Source: Amycolatopsis jejuensis (GTDB lineage: Bacteria; Actinomycetota; Actinomycetes; Mycobacteriales; Pseudonocardiaceae). Taken from it: a stretch of DNA of 64,000 bases. This document shows positions 31,691 through 39,884 of this stretch, piece after piece. Made by a program: the position numbers and the translations under genes. The DNA lies in NCBI RefSeq assembly GCF_000717335.1, contig NZ_JNYZ01000020.1, forward strand, positions 280,735 through 344,734. Direction: 5' to 3'. The notes under the pieces were generated by a model. That model was not told the DNA's origin, did no database searches, and saw only the letters and a list, made by a program, of their open reading frames with translations. How positions within the stretch are numbered: position 1 is the stretch's first letter; each line of letters starts with the position of its first letter.

Positions 31691-33823
31691 GTGGCAGTCG
31701 GCGAGCACCCCGAAGAGCGGGCACCGGAACCTGGTGGATCCGGGGGTATTGGGGGCGCTGGGGGTATTGAGGGCACTGCGGACTCTCGGGAGATCCGGGA
31801 CGCTGTGGCCACATCAACCACGGCTGCCACATCAGCCCCTGGGAACACACCCGCGGGCTCGGCCACTTCCGTCACATCAGCCGCTCCCGCCAACGCTGCC
31901 ACGGCTCCCACTTCCGGCACAGGGAACGCACCCGCAGGCCCGGGAGCTCCGGCCACATCGAGCAGCTCGGCCACATCAGGCCCGCTGGGCCCGACGAGCA
32001 CCTCAGCCCCATCCGCCACCTCAGTCTCGCCAGTAGTGGGGAACACATCCGCGGGCGCACGAATCTCGGATGCATCGGGTGCTTCGGCCAGGTCAGCCGC
32101 CGCTAGGGCAGCCACATCGGCCACCTCCGCCAGGGCAGCAACTTCTGCAACCTCAGCCACATCCGCCACGTCAACCGCCTCAGCAACCTCGGCCACAGCG
32201 ACTGCAGTCGCCCCCATCCCGCCCTTTCCGCTCGGGCCTCGGCGTACCGATCCGCTCGATCCGGCGGAGCACCGTGGGCTCGATGTGGTCCGCCGGTTCG
32301 GCACCGTCGGTTCGCTGTTTCTCGCGCTCGGGTCGCTCGGGGCCGGGGCTGCGCCGGTCATCAATCCGGTGCAGGACTTGCCCGTGTTGCGGCTCTTCAC
32401 CCGGATTCCGACCGTCTCGCTCGCGATCGCGTTCGCCGGGATGGGCATTCTCGTGCTCAGCTGGCTCATGCTCGGCCGGTTCGCGCGGCCGGCCAGTGCA
32501 CGGCTGGCCAGCAGCGGCCAGCTCGCCCGCACCATTGCCATGTGGATTGCGCCGTTGCTGCTGATCCCGCCGCTGTTCTCGCGGGACGTGTACAGCTACC
32601 TCGCGCAGAGCGAGATCGTGCACCGGGGCATGGATCCCTACCAGCTCGGGCCCGCGCAGGCGCTCGGGGTGGCCGATCCGCTCACCGCCGGCGTCACCAA
32701 CATCTGGCGGGAAACACCTGCCCCGTACGGTCCGCTGCTGCTGCGGCTCGGCGGCTGGCTGGCGCCGCTCGGTGGCAACAACATCGTCGCCGGGGTGCTG
32801 CTTCAACGCGGGCTCGCGCTCGTCGGCGTGGTGCTCATCGTCTGGGCGGTGCCGCGGCTCGCGCGGCGGTTCGGGGTGCAGCCGGCCACCGCGTTGTGGC
32901 TCGGGGCGGCCAATCCGCTGCTGATCTTCCATTTCGTCGCGGGGGCGCACAACGACGCGCTGGCCATCGGGCTCATGGTGGCCGGGCTGGAGATCGGCAT
33001 CCGGCGGCTGCCGGTGCGGGTGAAGGGTGACAGTCCGCCGCCGCTGGCGAAGGGCGAGCTGCTCTTCATCGCGCTCGGGGTGGTGATCATCACGGTCGGC
33101 GCCACCGTGAAGGTCCCCGCCGTGCTCGCGTTGCCGTTCCTCTCGGTGATGGTGGCGCGCCGCTGGCACGGGCGGCTCAAGGATCTGTTCCGGGCGGGTG
33201 CGCCGATGGCCGTGCTGTTCGGGGTCGTGCTGGTCGCGGTCTGCTACGGCACCGGCCTCGGCTTCGGCTGGGTCGGGACCACGCTCAGCACCCCGGGCCT
33301 CGTGCGGTCGTGGATCTCCCCCACCGCGGAGTCCGCGAACCTCGCCGGGGTGCTCGGCATCGCGCTCGGGCTCGGCAACCACACCGACTCGCTCGTGCCG
33401 ATCTTCGGCGCGCTGGGCAACCTGATCACCGCGGCCGTCACGCTGAAGTTCCTGTGGGCCAGCTTCAAGTGGCAGTACCGGCCGATCATCGGGCTGGGCG
33501 TGTCTCTCGGCGCGGCGATGATCCTGCAGATCAGCCTCCAGCCGTGGTACCTGCTGTGGGCGGTGATCCCGCTCGCCGCGGCCGCCGGGACGTCGCGGTT
33601 CCGCGTCGCCGCGACGGTCATCAGCGCCGGTCTGCCGTTCCTGCTGCCGCCCACCGGCGGCACGTTCGACGGGCGCGCGTACATCCTCCCGTGGGCCTAC
33701 GGCGCGGCCGCGGTCGTCACGTTCGGCGGGCTCGCGATCGTGCACCGGCTTTCGCCGCTGCTGTTGTCGAGAACACGTCCGCCGTCCCCGGCACCGCGCA
33801 CGCCTGCCGACGTCGTATCGTGA
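31691..33823 (+). CDS. mptB: MptB-type alpha-1,6-mannosyltransferase with Ala/Ser/Thr-rich N-terminus
   Basis: The C-terminal roughly 520 residues form a GT-C membrane protein with about 13 spans and the catalytic loop SRDVYSYLAQSEIVHRGMDPYQLGPAQ...PYGPLLLRL of MptB. MptB extends the alpha-1,6-mannan backbone of lipomannan using polyprenyl-phosphate-mannose. The first roughly 170 residues are Ala/Ser/Thr/Gly-rich with repeated ATS triplets (ATSATSATSATS near 155) and many ACA and TCA codons, rare elsewhere in the window; this part is probably cytoplasmic and disordered. The GTG at 31691 lies 94 bp from the divergent sufR start. Neighbours (suf, ABC exporter, ctaA) match mycobacterial order. 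Confidence 0.9.
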   Translation: MAVGEHPEERAPEPGGSGGIGGAGGIEGTADSREIRDAVATSTTAATSAPGNTPAGSATSVTSAAPANAATAPTSGTGNAPAGPGAPATSSSSATSGPLGPTSTSAPSATSVSPVVGNTSAGARISDASGASARSAAARAATSATSARAATSATSATSATSTASATSATATAVAPIPPFPLGPRRTDPLDPAEHRGLDVVRRFGTVGSLFLALGSLGAGAAPVINPVQDLPVLRLFTRIPTVSLAIAFAGMGILVLSWLMLGRFARPASARLASSGQLARTIAMWIAPLLLIPPLFSRDVYSYLAQSEIVHRGMDPYQLGPAQALGVADPLTAGVTNIWRETPAPYGPLLLRLGGWLAPLGGNNIVAGVLLQRGLALVGVVLIVWAVPRLARRFGVQPATALWLGAANPLLIFHFVAGAHNDALAIGLMVAGLEIGIRRLPVRVKGDSPPPLAKGELLFIALGVVIITVGATVKVPAVLALPFLSVMVARRWHGRLKDLFRAGAPMAVLFGVVLVAVCYGTGLGFGWVGTTLSTPGLVRSWISPTAESANLAGVLGIALGLGNHTDSLVPIFGALGNLITAAVTLKFLWASFKWQYRPIIGLGVSLGAAMILQISLQPWYLLWAVIPLAAAAGTSRFRVAATVISAGLPFLLPPTGGTFDGRAYILPWAYGAAAVVTFGGLAIVHRLSPLLLSRTRPPSPAPRTPADVVS

Positions 33824-33829
33824 GCCGTT

Positions 33830-34756
33830 GTGGACAACCCCGCCGTCGAGATCACCGGCCTGGTGAAAAGTTACGGCTCCACCACCGCGGTCGACGGGCT
33901 CGACTTGCGCATGGAGCGTGGCTCACTGCTGGCTTTGCTCGGGCCGAACGGCGCCGGGAAGACCACCACCGTCGAGATCTGCGAAGGGTTCCGCAGACCT
34001 GACGCGGGCCAGGTCCGCGTGCTGGGCCTCGACCCGTCCGCCGACAGCGCCCGGCTCCGCCCGCGGGTCGGCATCATGCCGCAAGGCGGTGGCGCCTATC
34101 CGGGTGTGCGCGCCGAGGAAATGCTGCGGCTGGTGGCTTCCTGCGCCGCGAAACCGCACGACCCGGCGTGGCTGCTCGACGTGCTCGGCCTGTCGGGTGC
34201 GAAGCGGACCCCGTTCAAACGCCTCTCCGGCGGCCAGCAGCAACGGCTTTCCCTCGCGTGCGCGCTGATCGGCCGTCCGGAGCTGGTGTTCCTCGACGAG
34301 CCCACCGCCGGGATGGACCCACAGGCCCGGCGCCTCGTGTGGGACCTCCTCGCGGCCCTGCGCGCGGACGGCGTGAGTGTGCTCCTCACCACTCACCTCA
34401 TGGAGGAAGCCGAAGCACTGGCCGACCAGGTGGTGATCGTGGACCACGGCAAGGTCGTGGTGGAAGGCACGCCGCACGCACTCACGCTGGAAGCCGGTGA
34501 GGCCGCCCAGCTGCGCTTCCGCGCGCGCACCCGGCTCGACACCACACTGCTCGCCGCCGCGCTGCCGGAGGGGTACCAGGTCAGCGAGTCCGCGCCCGGT
34601 TCGTACCTGGTGGCAGGCGCGGTCGATCCGCAGGTGGTGTCCACCGTCACGGCGTGGTGTGCGCAACAGGGCGTGCTGCCCGAACAGCTGCAAGTCGGGC
34701 GGCGGACGCTCGAAGAAGTCTTCCTCGAGCTCACCGGACGGGAGCTGCGCGCATGA
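33830..34756 (+). CDS. ABC transporter ATP-binding protein (DrrA-like)
   Basis: The 308-residue ATPase has Walker A GPNGAGKTT, Q-loop IMPQGGG, signature LSGGQQQR, Walker B LVFLDEPTAGMD and H-loop LTTHLMEEAE, with the C-terminal extension common in DrrA-type exporters. It pairs with the overlapping permease gene (ATGA junction). The cargo is unknown; its position next to mptB and ctaA in actinobacteria suggests an envelope or cofactor role. The GTG start is six bases after the mptB stop, so the three genes form one unit. Confidence 0.94.
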   Translation: MDNPAVEITGLVKSYGSTTAVDGLDLRMERGSLLALLGPNGAGKTTTVEICEGFRRPDAGQVRVLGLDPSADSARLRPRVGIMPQGGGAYPGVRAEEMLRLVASCAAKPHDPAWLLDVLGLSGAKRTPFKRLSGGQQQRLSLACALIGRPELVFLDEPTAGMDPQARRLVWDLLAALRADGVSVLLTTHLMEEAEALADQVVIVDHGKVVVEGTPHALTLEAGEAAQLRFRARTRLDTTLLAAALPEGYQVSESAPGSYLVAGAVDPQVVSTVTAWCAQQGVLPEQLQVGRRTLEEVFLELTGRELRA

Positions 34757-35541
34757 GTTCCCCTTTCCCCGCAGGCACTTTCACCCCGGCGCCGGGCCGC
34801 GGCTCGCTCGGCCGGATGCTGCGCACGCACGCCCGCGTGGAGGCGGCGCTCACCCTGCGGCACGGCGAACAGCTCCTGCTCACGCTCATCATCCCGCTCG
34901 CCCTTCTCATCGGCCTGAGCCTGCTGGACATCCTTCCCGCGAGCCAGCTCGGCTCGTCGTCCAAAGTGGACTGGATGACGCCGCGCATCCTCGCGCTGGC
35001 CGTGATGTCGTCGGCCTTCACCGGACAGGCCATCGCCCTCGGCTTCGACCGCCGGTACGGCGTGCTCAAGCGGCTTTCCGCCACCGCGCTGCCCCGCTGG
35101 CTGCTCGTGGCCGGACGAGTGGCGGCCGCGTTGGTGGTGGTACTGCTCCAATCCGTGGTGATCGGTGTGGTGGCAGCTTTCCTCGGCTGGTCTCCTTCCG
35201 CGGCAGGACTGGGTGCGGCGATCGTGTTGCTGGTGCTGGGCACGCTGGCGTTCGGCGCGCTCGGAGTACTGCTGGGCGGTGCTCTCCGGGCCGAGGCAGT
35301 GCTCGCGCTGGCCAACATCGTGTGGTTCGTTTTGCTGCTGGCAGGCGGAATCCTGCTGGCGCCGTCCGCGCTGCCCGGCGGCATCGGGGTGGTCGTGGAG
35401 CTACTCCCGTCGGGTGCTCTGGCGGAGGGAATGCGCGCCGCACTCGTCGACGGGCAGTTCCCGGCAGGCCCGATGCTGGTGCTCGCCGGATGGGCCGCAG
35501 TGGCCGGTGTGCTCGCCACGCGCACCACGAAACTCACCTGA
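34753..35541 (+). CDS. ABC transporter permease (ABC-2 type)
   Basis: The 262-residue protein has six hydrophobic spans. An N-terminal amphipathic part (MLRTHARVEAALTLRHGEQLLLTLIIPLALLIGLSLL) precedes the ABC-2 core with LGFDRRYGVLKRLSATALPRWLLVAGRVAAAL, the usual coupling region of DrrB-type permeases. It acts with the upstream ATPase. A hairpin follows the stop within 11 bp. Confidence 0.92.
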   Translation: MSSPFPAGTFTPAPGRGSLGRMLRTHARVEAALTLRHGEQLLLTLIIPLALLIGLSLLDILPASQLGSSSKVDWMTPRILALAVMSSAFTGQAIALGFDRRYGVLKRLSATALPRWLLVAGRVAAALVVVLLQSVVIGVVAAFLGWSPSAAGLGAAIVLLVLGTLAFGALGVLLGGALRAEAVLALANIVWFVLLLAGGILLAPSALPGGIGVVVELLPSGALAEGMRAALVDGQFPAGPMLVLAGWAAVAGVLATRTTKLT

Positions 35542-35551
35542 GGTCCCCCAG

Positions 35552-35571
35552 GTCTGGGATTTTCCCCAGAC
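35552..35571 (+). terminator. Hairpin terminator after the ABC permease gene
   Basis: GTCTGGG (35552-35558) and CCCAGAC (35565-35571) form a perfect 7-bp stem with a 6-base loop (ATTTTC), 11 bp after the permease stop. No T-run follows, so strength is uncertain. Confidence 0.6.
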
Positions 35572-35918
35572 GAGGTCGGCTATGGACCGGTTTCCCCGGC
35601 CGCACCAGTACCTCCGCGACCCGGGAAGATGATCACCCGTTCGCCGCACCTTCCGCCGCGCCCGCACCGGACGACGGGAACCTTTGCCGCACAGCATGAT
35701 CAGCCGCTTCGGCGGCCCGTTCCCGGCCGTGCCCGCCGAGCCCGGCCAGGCCCGGATTCACTACCATCCGTTATGTCCAGGTTGTCCTCCGTGACCTGCT
35801 TGGCCGATGGCGGCACCCCCGTCCTTCGATAACTTCGACCGCAGCGGGACGCAATCCTGTCCCGATCCCACGCACATTCGTGTGTTCGCCGAAATTCACC
35901 AGCCCCGGAAAGGACGTC
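35572..35918. other. Intergenic region before the PEP-mutase-family gene
   Basis: These 347 bp have no convincing gene. They should hold the promoter of the next gene, whose ribosome site GGAAAGGAC lies at the right edge. The part nearest that gene is less G+C-rich than its surroundings. Confidence 0.6.
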
Positions 35919-36788
35919 ATGACGTACGGAAGCGCACTCCGTAACGAAGTCACCAATGCGCAAATCACGCCTCTGATCGGCGTTTTCGACATGTTTTCCG
36001 CGTCGGTCGCCGCCCAGCACTACAATGGCATGTTCATCTCCGGATTCGGTTTTGCCGCCTCGCATTACGGACTGCCCGACATCGGATTCATCGCCTGGCC
36101 GGACATCGTGAATTTCGTCCAGCGGCTCCGGCTGGCGTTTCCGCAGCAGCATCTGCTGGTGGACATCGACGACGGGTACGTGGACCCCGAAGTCGCCGCG
36201 CACGTGATCGAGCATCTGGAGCGGATCGGTGCCTCCGGGGTCATCCTCGAGGACCAGAAGCGGCCCCGCCGGTGCGGCCACGTGGACGGCAAGCAGATCC
36301 TGCCGCTCGCGGAGTATCTGGAGAAGCTGGAGCTCGTCCTGCAGACCCGTGAAGACCTCGTCGTGGTGGCCCGCACCGACGCCACCGAGGAGGACGAGAT
36401 CCTGCGCCGCGCCGAGGCGCTCGCGAAGACCGACGCCGACGTCATCCTGGTCGACGGGGTGCGCAGCGTCGACTGGATCCACCGGGTCCGCGAGGTCATC
36501 GGCGCAAAGCCGTTGCTGTTCAACCAGATCGCCGGCGGCAAGTCCCCGCGGCTCTCGCTGCCGGAGCTGCAGGAGCTCGGCGTTGACGTGGCCATCTACA
36601 GCACGCCGTGCCTGTTCGCCGCGCAGGAGGCGATCGACACCGCCCTCGCCGAGCTGCGCGCGAACGACGGCAGGCTGCCCGAGACCCGGCCCGGCAGCGT
36701 CGGCGTCGCGGCGTCCATCGAACTGCTGGAACGCAATATCAGCCGGCACCACCAGGACCGGACCGTCCGCACGACGGCGCAGGTCTGA
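35919..36788 (+). CDS. Isocitrate lyase/PEP mutase superfamily protein
   Basis: The 289-residue TIM-barrel protein of this superfamily has the substrate-side VFDMFSASVAAQHYNGMFISGFG, the metal-binding Asp pair in DIDDGYVDPEVAAHVIEHLE, the motif LEDQKRPRRCGHVDGKQ with the catalytic Cys of the KKCGH type, ARTDA, and FNQIAGGKSP. The Cys favours a lyase (methylisocitrate, dimethylmalate or similar) over a phosphonate mutase, whose motif lacks it. The ATG at 35919 follows GGAAAGGAC. It interrupts the order mptB-ABC-ctaA known from mycobacteria, so it may be an insertion. The substrate is unknown. Confidence 0.85.
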   Translation: MTYGSALRNEVTNAQITPLIGVFDMFSASVAAQHYNGMFISGFGFAASHYGLPDIGFIAWPDIVNFVQRLRLAFPQQHLLVDIDDGYVDPEVAAHVIEHLERIGASGVILEDQKRPRRCGHVDGKQILPLAEYLEKLELVLQTREDLVVVARTDATEEDEILRRAEALAKTDADVILVDGVRSVDWIHRVREVIGAKPLLFNQIAGGKSPRLSLPELQELGVDVAIYSTPCLFAAQEAIDTALAELRANDGRLPETRPGSVGVAASIELLERNISRHHQDRTVRTTAQV

Positions 36789-37124
36789 TCCGGGCCCACC
36801 CGTACGGCACGCGGCACGTACCTCGGTGCGTGCCGCGCGCCAAGCCCGAATTCGACGGCTGGGGCTGGTCGCCCCTTTTTCTCGGGATAACGGAAACCGG
36901 CGCGGCCGACAGATTCCTGCGGCAGCCCGGTCACCCCATTCGGAATTTCTTTACCCGGTGCACCGCAGCTCCATTCTGCCCGCCTGGCAGCTGCCCGGCC
37001 CGGTGCTGCCCATGGCGGCTGTCCCCCGGGCGGAACGCCGGACTGGTGGTCCGGTTCCACCGCCCTGGCTCATCGTCCGTGCCCGCCGGGAAACCGCCCG
37101 GCCACCGGCGGGTATCGTGACCTC
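36789..37124. other. Intergenic region before ctaA
   Basis: These 336 bp have no supported gene and include a short A+T-richer patch at about 36870-36950. The ctaA promoter is probably here. No clear hairpin was found. Confidence 0.5.
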
Positions 37125-38096
37125 GTGTCCCTTCGCAGTTTGATCTCCCGCCTGCCTTATCCGTCCGCTGCGGTGCAGCGGGGGGTCGGGATCGCGGCAG
37201 TGATCACGCAGGCCGGGATCGGTGTCACCGGGTCCGTGGTGCGGGTGACCGGGTCCGGGCTCGGATGCCCCACCTGGCCGCAGTGCGTCGCGGGCAGCCT
37301 GGTGCCCACGCAGCACCCGGGTATCGACGCGGTCACCCAGTGGATCGAGTTCTCCAACCGGATGCTCACCGGCGTCGTGATCGTCGTGGCCGCGCTCGCC
37401 GTGCTCACCGCGTGGCGCATCCAGATCGACCATCCGGAGCGCAAACGCCTCGTGAAGATCGCGTGGGCAATGCCCGGCGGCGTGGTGCTGCAGGCCGTCC
37501 TCGGCGGGCTCACCGTGCTCGCGAAGCTCGAGTGGTGGACGGTCGCGATCCACTTCCTCGCCTCGACGCCGCTCGTGTGGCTGGCCGTGCTGCTGCTCAA
37601 GGCGTTCCGCGAGGGCGACGAACCGGCGCGCCCGCTCGTGCCGAAGCTCGGCAGGCAGCTGCTGGTCCTGCTCACGGTGCTGATGTGGGCCGTGCTCATT
37701 GCGGGCACCACCGTCACCGGCGCGGGCCCGCACGGCGGCGACGTCAACACCCACCGGCTCGACGCCCCGATCGAACAGCTCACCCGCGTACACAGCGGAC
37801 TGCTGATCGCGTACCTGGTGGTGCTCGCCGTTTTCGGCCTCACGCTGATGCGCGCAGGCGCGGCGAAGAGCGTGTGGCAGCGCTACGGCTGGGTGTGGGG
37901 AATCGCGCTCGCACAAGGGGTTCTGGGCACTGTGCAGTACGCCCTCGGGGTCCCCGAGGCGATGGTGTCCTTCCACGTGCTCGGCTCCGCACTCGTCATC
38001 ATCGGCACCGCCGTCCTGTGGACCGGCACCCGCGACCGCGGGCCGGTCACCTCACTGGAACCGGCACCGGACCGGGAACTCGCCACCGCGGGCTGA
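37125..38096 (+). CDS. ctaA: Heme A synthase (COX15/CtaA)
   Basis: The 323-residue membrane protein has about eight spans and the family signatures TGSVVRVTGSGLGCPTWPQC (conserved Cys pair region), EFSNRMLTGVV with a heme-ligand region, and later HRLDAPIEQLTRVHSGLL and ALGVPEAMVSFHVLGS. It oxidises the methyl group of heme O to give heme A for cytochrome aa3 oxidase. ctaB (heme O synthase) is at 45835. The GTG at 37125 has a weak ribosome site. Confidence 0.95.
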   Translation: MSLRSLISRLPYPSAAVQRGVGIAAVITQAGIGVTGSVVRVTGSGLGCPTWPQCVAGSLVPTQHPGIDAVTQWIEFSNRMLTGVVIVVAALAVLTAWRIQIDHPERKRLVKIAWAMPGGVVLQAVLGGLTVLAKLEWWTVAIHFLASTPLVWLAVLLLKAFREGDEPARPLVPKLGRQLLVLLTVLMWAVLIAGTTVTGAGPHGGDVNTHRLDAPIEQLTRVHSGLLIAYLVVLAVFGLTLMRAGAAKSVWQRYGWVWGIALAQGVLGTVQYALGVPEAMVSFHVLGSALVIIGTAVLWTGTRDRGPVTSLEPAPDRELATAG

Positions 38097-38192
38097 CGGC
38101 CATCCGGACGTAACTGCACGTCGGCCCGGCGGACAGCTCGGGCGCCTACCGTCTCAGCTGTCCGACGAGCCCGAAGCGCCCGAGGTGACGCA

Positions 38193-39131
38193 ATGACGTC
38201 CGCCCCTGCCCGTCCCGCCAAACCGCTCGTCTCCGGACGACGCGGACCGGCCGAGATGATCGTGCTCAAAACGTTCTTGCTCGTACCGTTCGCCGCGCTG
38301 ATCGCCGCCGTACCCCTGCTGTGGGGCTGGGGCATCGGGTGGATCGACGTCATCCTCGCCACGGTCTTCTACGTGCTCGCCACGCTCGGCGTGACCGTCG
38401 GCTACCACCGCTACTTCACCCACGGCGCGTTCAAAGCCGGCCGCCCGCTGCGGATCGCGCTCGCCATCGCGGGCAGCATGGCCGTGCAGGGGTCGGTGAT
38501 CTTCTGGGTCGCGAGCCATCGCCGCCACCATGCCTTCTCCGACCGCGAGGGCGACCCGCATTCGCCGTGGCTCTTCGGTACCTCACCGGCCGCGCTGCTG
38601 CGCGGGTTCTGGCACGCGCACATGGGCTGGATGTTCGGCCGCGAGGTCACCAACGCCGACCGTTTCGCCCCGGACCTCGTCAGCGACCGCGACCTGCGCA
38701 TGGTGAACCGGTTCTTCTGGCTGTGGATCACGCTCAGCCTCGGTCTGCCCGCGGTGCTCGGCTGGGCGCTCAGCGGCAGCTGGCAAGGCGCGCTCACGGC
38801 GTTCTTCTGGGCCGGGCTCGTGCGGATCGCGTTCCTGCACCACGTGACGTGGTCGGTGAACTCGGTGTGCCACCTGATCGGCGACCGTCCGTTCGCGAGC
38901 CGCGACCGTGCGGCGAACTTCTGGCCGCTGGCGCTGCTGTCCATGGGCGAGTCGTGGCACAACTCCCACCACGCCGACCCCACCTGCGCCCGGCACGGCG
39001 TGCTGCGCGGGCAGGTGGACGTGTCGGCGCGGGTGATCTGGTTCTTCGAACGCGTCGGCTGGGCCACCGACGTCCGCTGGCCGCGCCCGGACCGCCTCGC
39101 GGCCAAGCGGGTCAGCCGAGATTCCGGATGA
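38193..39131 (+). CDS. Acyl-CoA (delta-9) fatty-acid desaturase
   Basis: The 312-residue membrane di-iron desaturase has three histidine boxes: HRYFTHG, HRRHHAFSD and HNSHHADP, with membrane spans around them. It inserts a cis double bond into saturated acyl chains. It ends in a basic tail without the cytochrome b5 domain. The ATG at 38193 follows GAGG. Its final 20 bp overlap the convergent TetR gene. Confidence 0.95.
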   Translation: MTSAPARPAKPLVSGRRGPAEMIVLKTFLLVPFAALIAAVPLLWGWGIGWIDVILATVFYVLATLGVTVGYHRYFTHGAFKAGRPLRIALAIAGSMAVQGSVIFWVASHRRHHAFSDREGDPHSPWLFGTSPAALLRGFWHAHMGWMFGREVTNADRFAPDLVSDRDLRMVNRFFWLWITLSLGLPAVLGWALSGSWQGALTAFFWAGLVRIAFLHHVTWSVNSVCHLIGDRPFASRDRAANFWPLALLSMGESWHNSHHADPTCARHGVLRGQVDVSARVIWFFERVGWATDVRWPRPDRLAAKRVSRDSG

Positions 39132-39819
39132 TCAGGCCGAGCGTGAACTCGAACCGCTCGTGCCCGGTCCCCGAGGTCAGCTGAACCGCATGCCGCCGGG
39201 TCAGCGGGAACCGGTCCTCGGGCAGTGCACTGAACCGTGACACGAGCTCGTCCTGGCTGAGCACCCAGTCGTCGTGCCCACGTTGCCGGACCAGTGAGCG
39301 TTCCAGGGCATAAGCGCCGACGTACAGCGTGAGCGCATCGAGCGCCCACGCGGCGGTCTGCGGTTCGACCCCACCGGCCAGCAGGATGCCCAGAATCCCT
39401 TCCCTGACCCGCAAAGCCTCGAGATGCGTGGGGACCATCGCCAGCGCGGCCCGCGGAATTCCCGGGTATTTCAGGTATTGGTCCCGGAGCTGGCCGTACA
39501 CGTCGAGCACTTGGTCCCGCCACGACTCCGGGTCCGGTTCGGGCAGCCGGATTTCCGCGCAGAGACGGCCGACGAGCAGGTCGTCGAGATCTTCCTTGTT
39601 CACGATGTGCGCGTACAGCGACGACGGCCCGGTGCCGAGCAAGGCCGCGACCCGCCGGATGGTGAGCGCGTCGTAGCCCTCGGTGGCGACCACTTCCAGC
39701 GCGGCGTCGGTGATCCGGTCGGCCGTGATCGGCGTCTTGCGCGGCGTCGGGGATTCCGCAGGGGACGCGGCGTGCCGCGCGGCGCGGCGCTCTCGGGGCG
39801 TGGCAGGCATGCCGGTCAC
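39112..39819 (-). CDS. TetR-family repressor
   Basis: The 235-residue regulator has a basic tail (1-28), a TetR HTH (about 31-77: ITDAALEVVATEGYDALTIRRVAALLGTGPSSLYAHIVNKEDL) and a TetR_C-type ligand domain. It is divergent from the MFS exporter, and three copies of a 15-bp near-palindrome occupy the 43 bp between starts, so it is very likely the exporter's repressor. The GTG at 39819 is chosen for an AGGTAGA site; ATG at 39810 is an alternative. Confidence 0.93.
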   Translation of the reverse strand: MTGMPATPRERRAARHAASPAESPTPRKTPITADRITDAALEVVATEGYDALTIRRVAALLGTGPSSLYAHIVNKEDLDDLLVGRLCAEIRLPEPDPESWRDQVLDVYGQLRDQYLKYPGIPRAALAMVPTHLEALRVREGILGILLAGGVEPQTAAWALDALTLYVGAYALERSLVRQRGHDDWVLSQDELVSRFSALPEDRFPLTRRHAVQLTSGTGHERFEFTLGLIIRNLG

Positions 39820-39830
39820 TCTACCTTGAC

Positions 39831-39884
39831 ACGAACTTAGTTCGTCATCTAGAACTTAGTTCGTGAGCATCGAACTTAGTTCGT
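39831..39884. promoter_or_regulatory. Triple TetR operator
   Basis: Three 15-bp copies occur at 39831-39845 (ACGAACTTAGTTCGT), 39850-39864 and 39870-39884, spaced 19 and 20 bp, all sharing GAACTTAGTTC. The third lies inside the MFS reading frame. The near-palindromic form and the divergent layout indicate repressor sites. Confidence 0.88.

Noticed and set aside
31691..32210. Ala/Ser/Thr-rich segment as a separate gene or a frameshift
   Set aside because: The frame is continuous with the MptB core and no stop or ribosome site separates them; an extension is the simpler reading, with start uncertainty noted.
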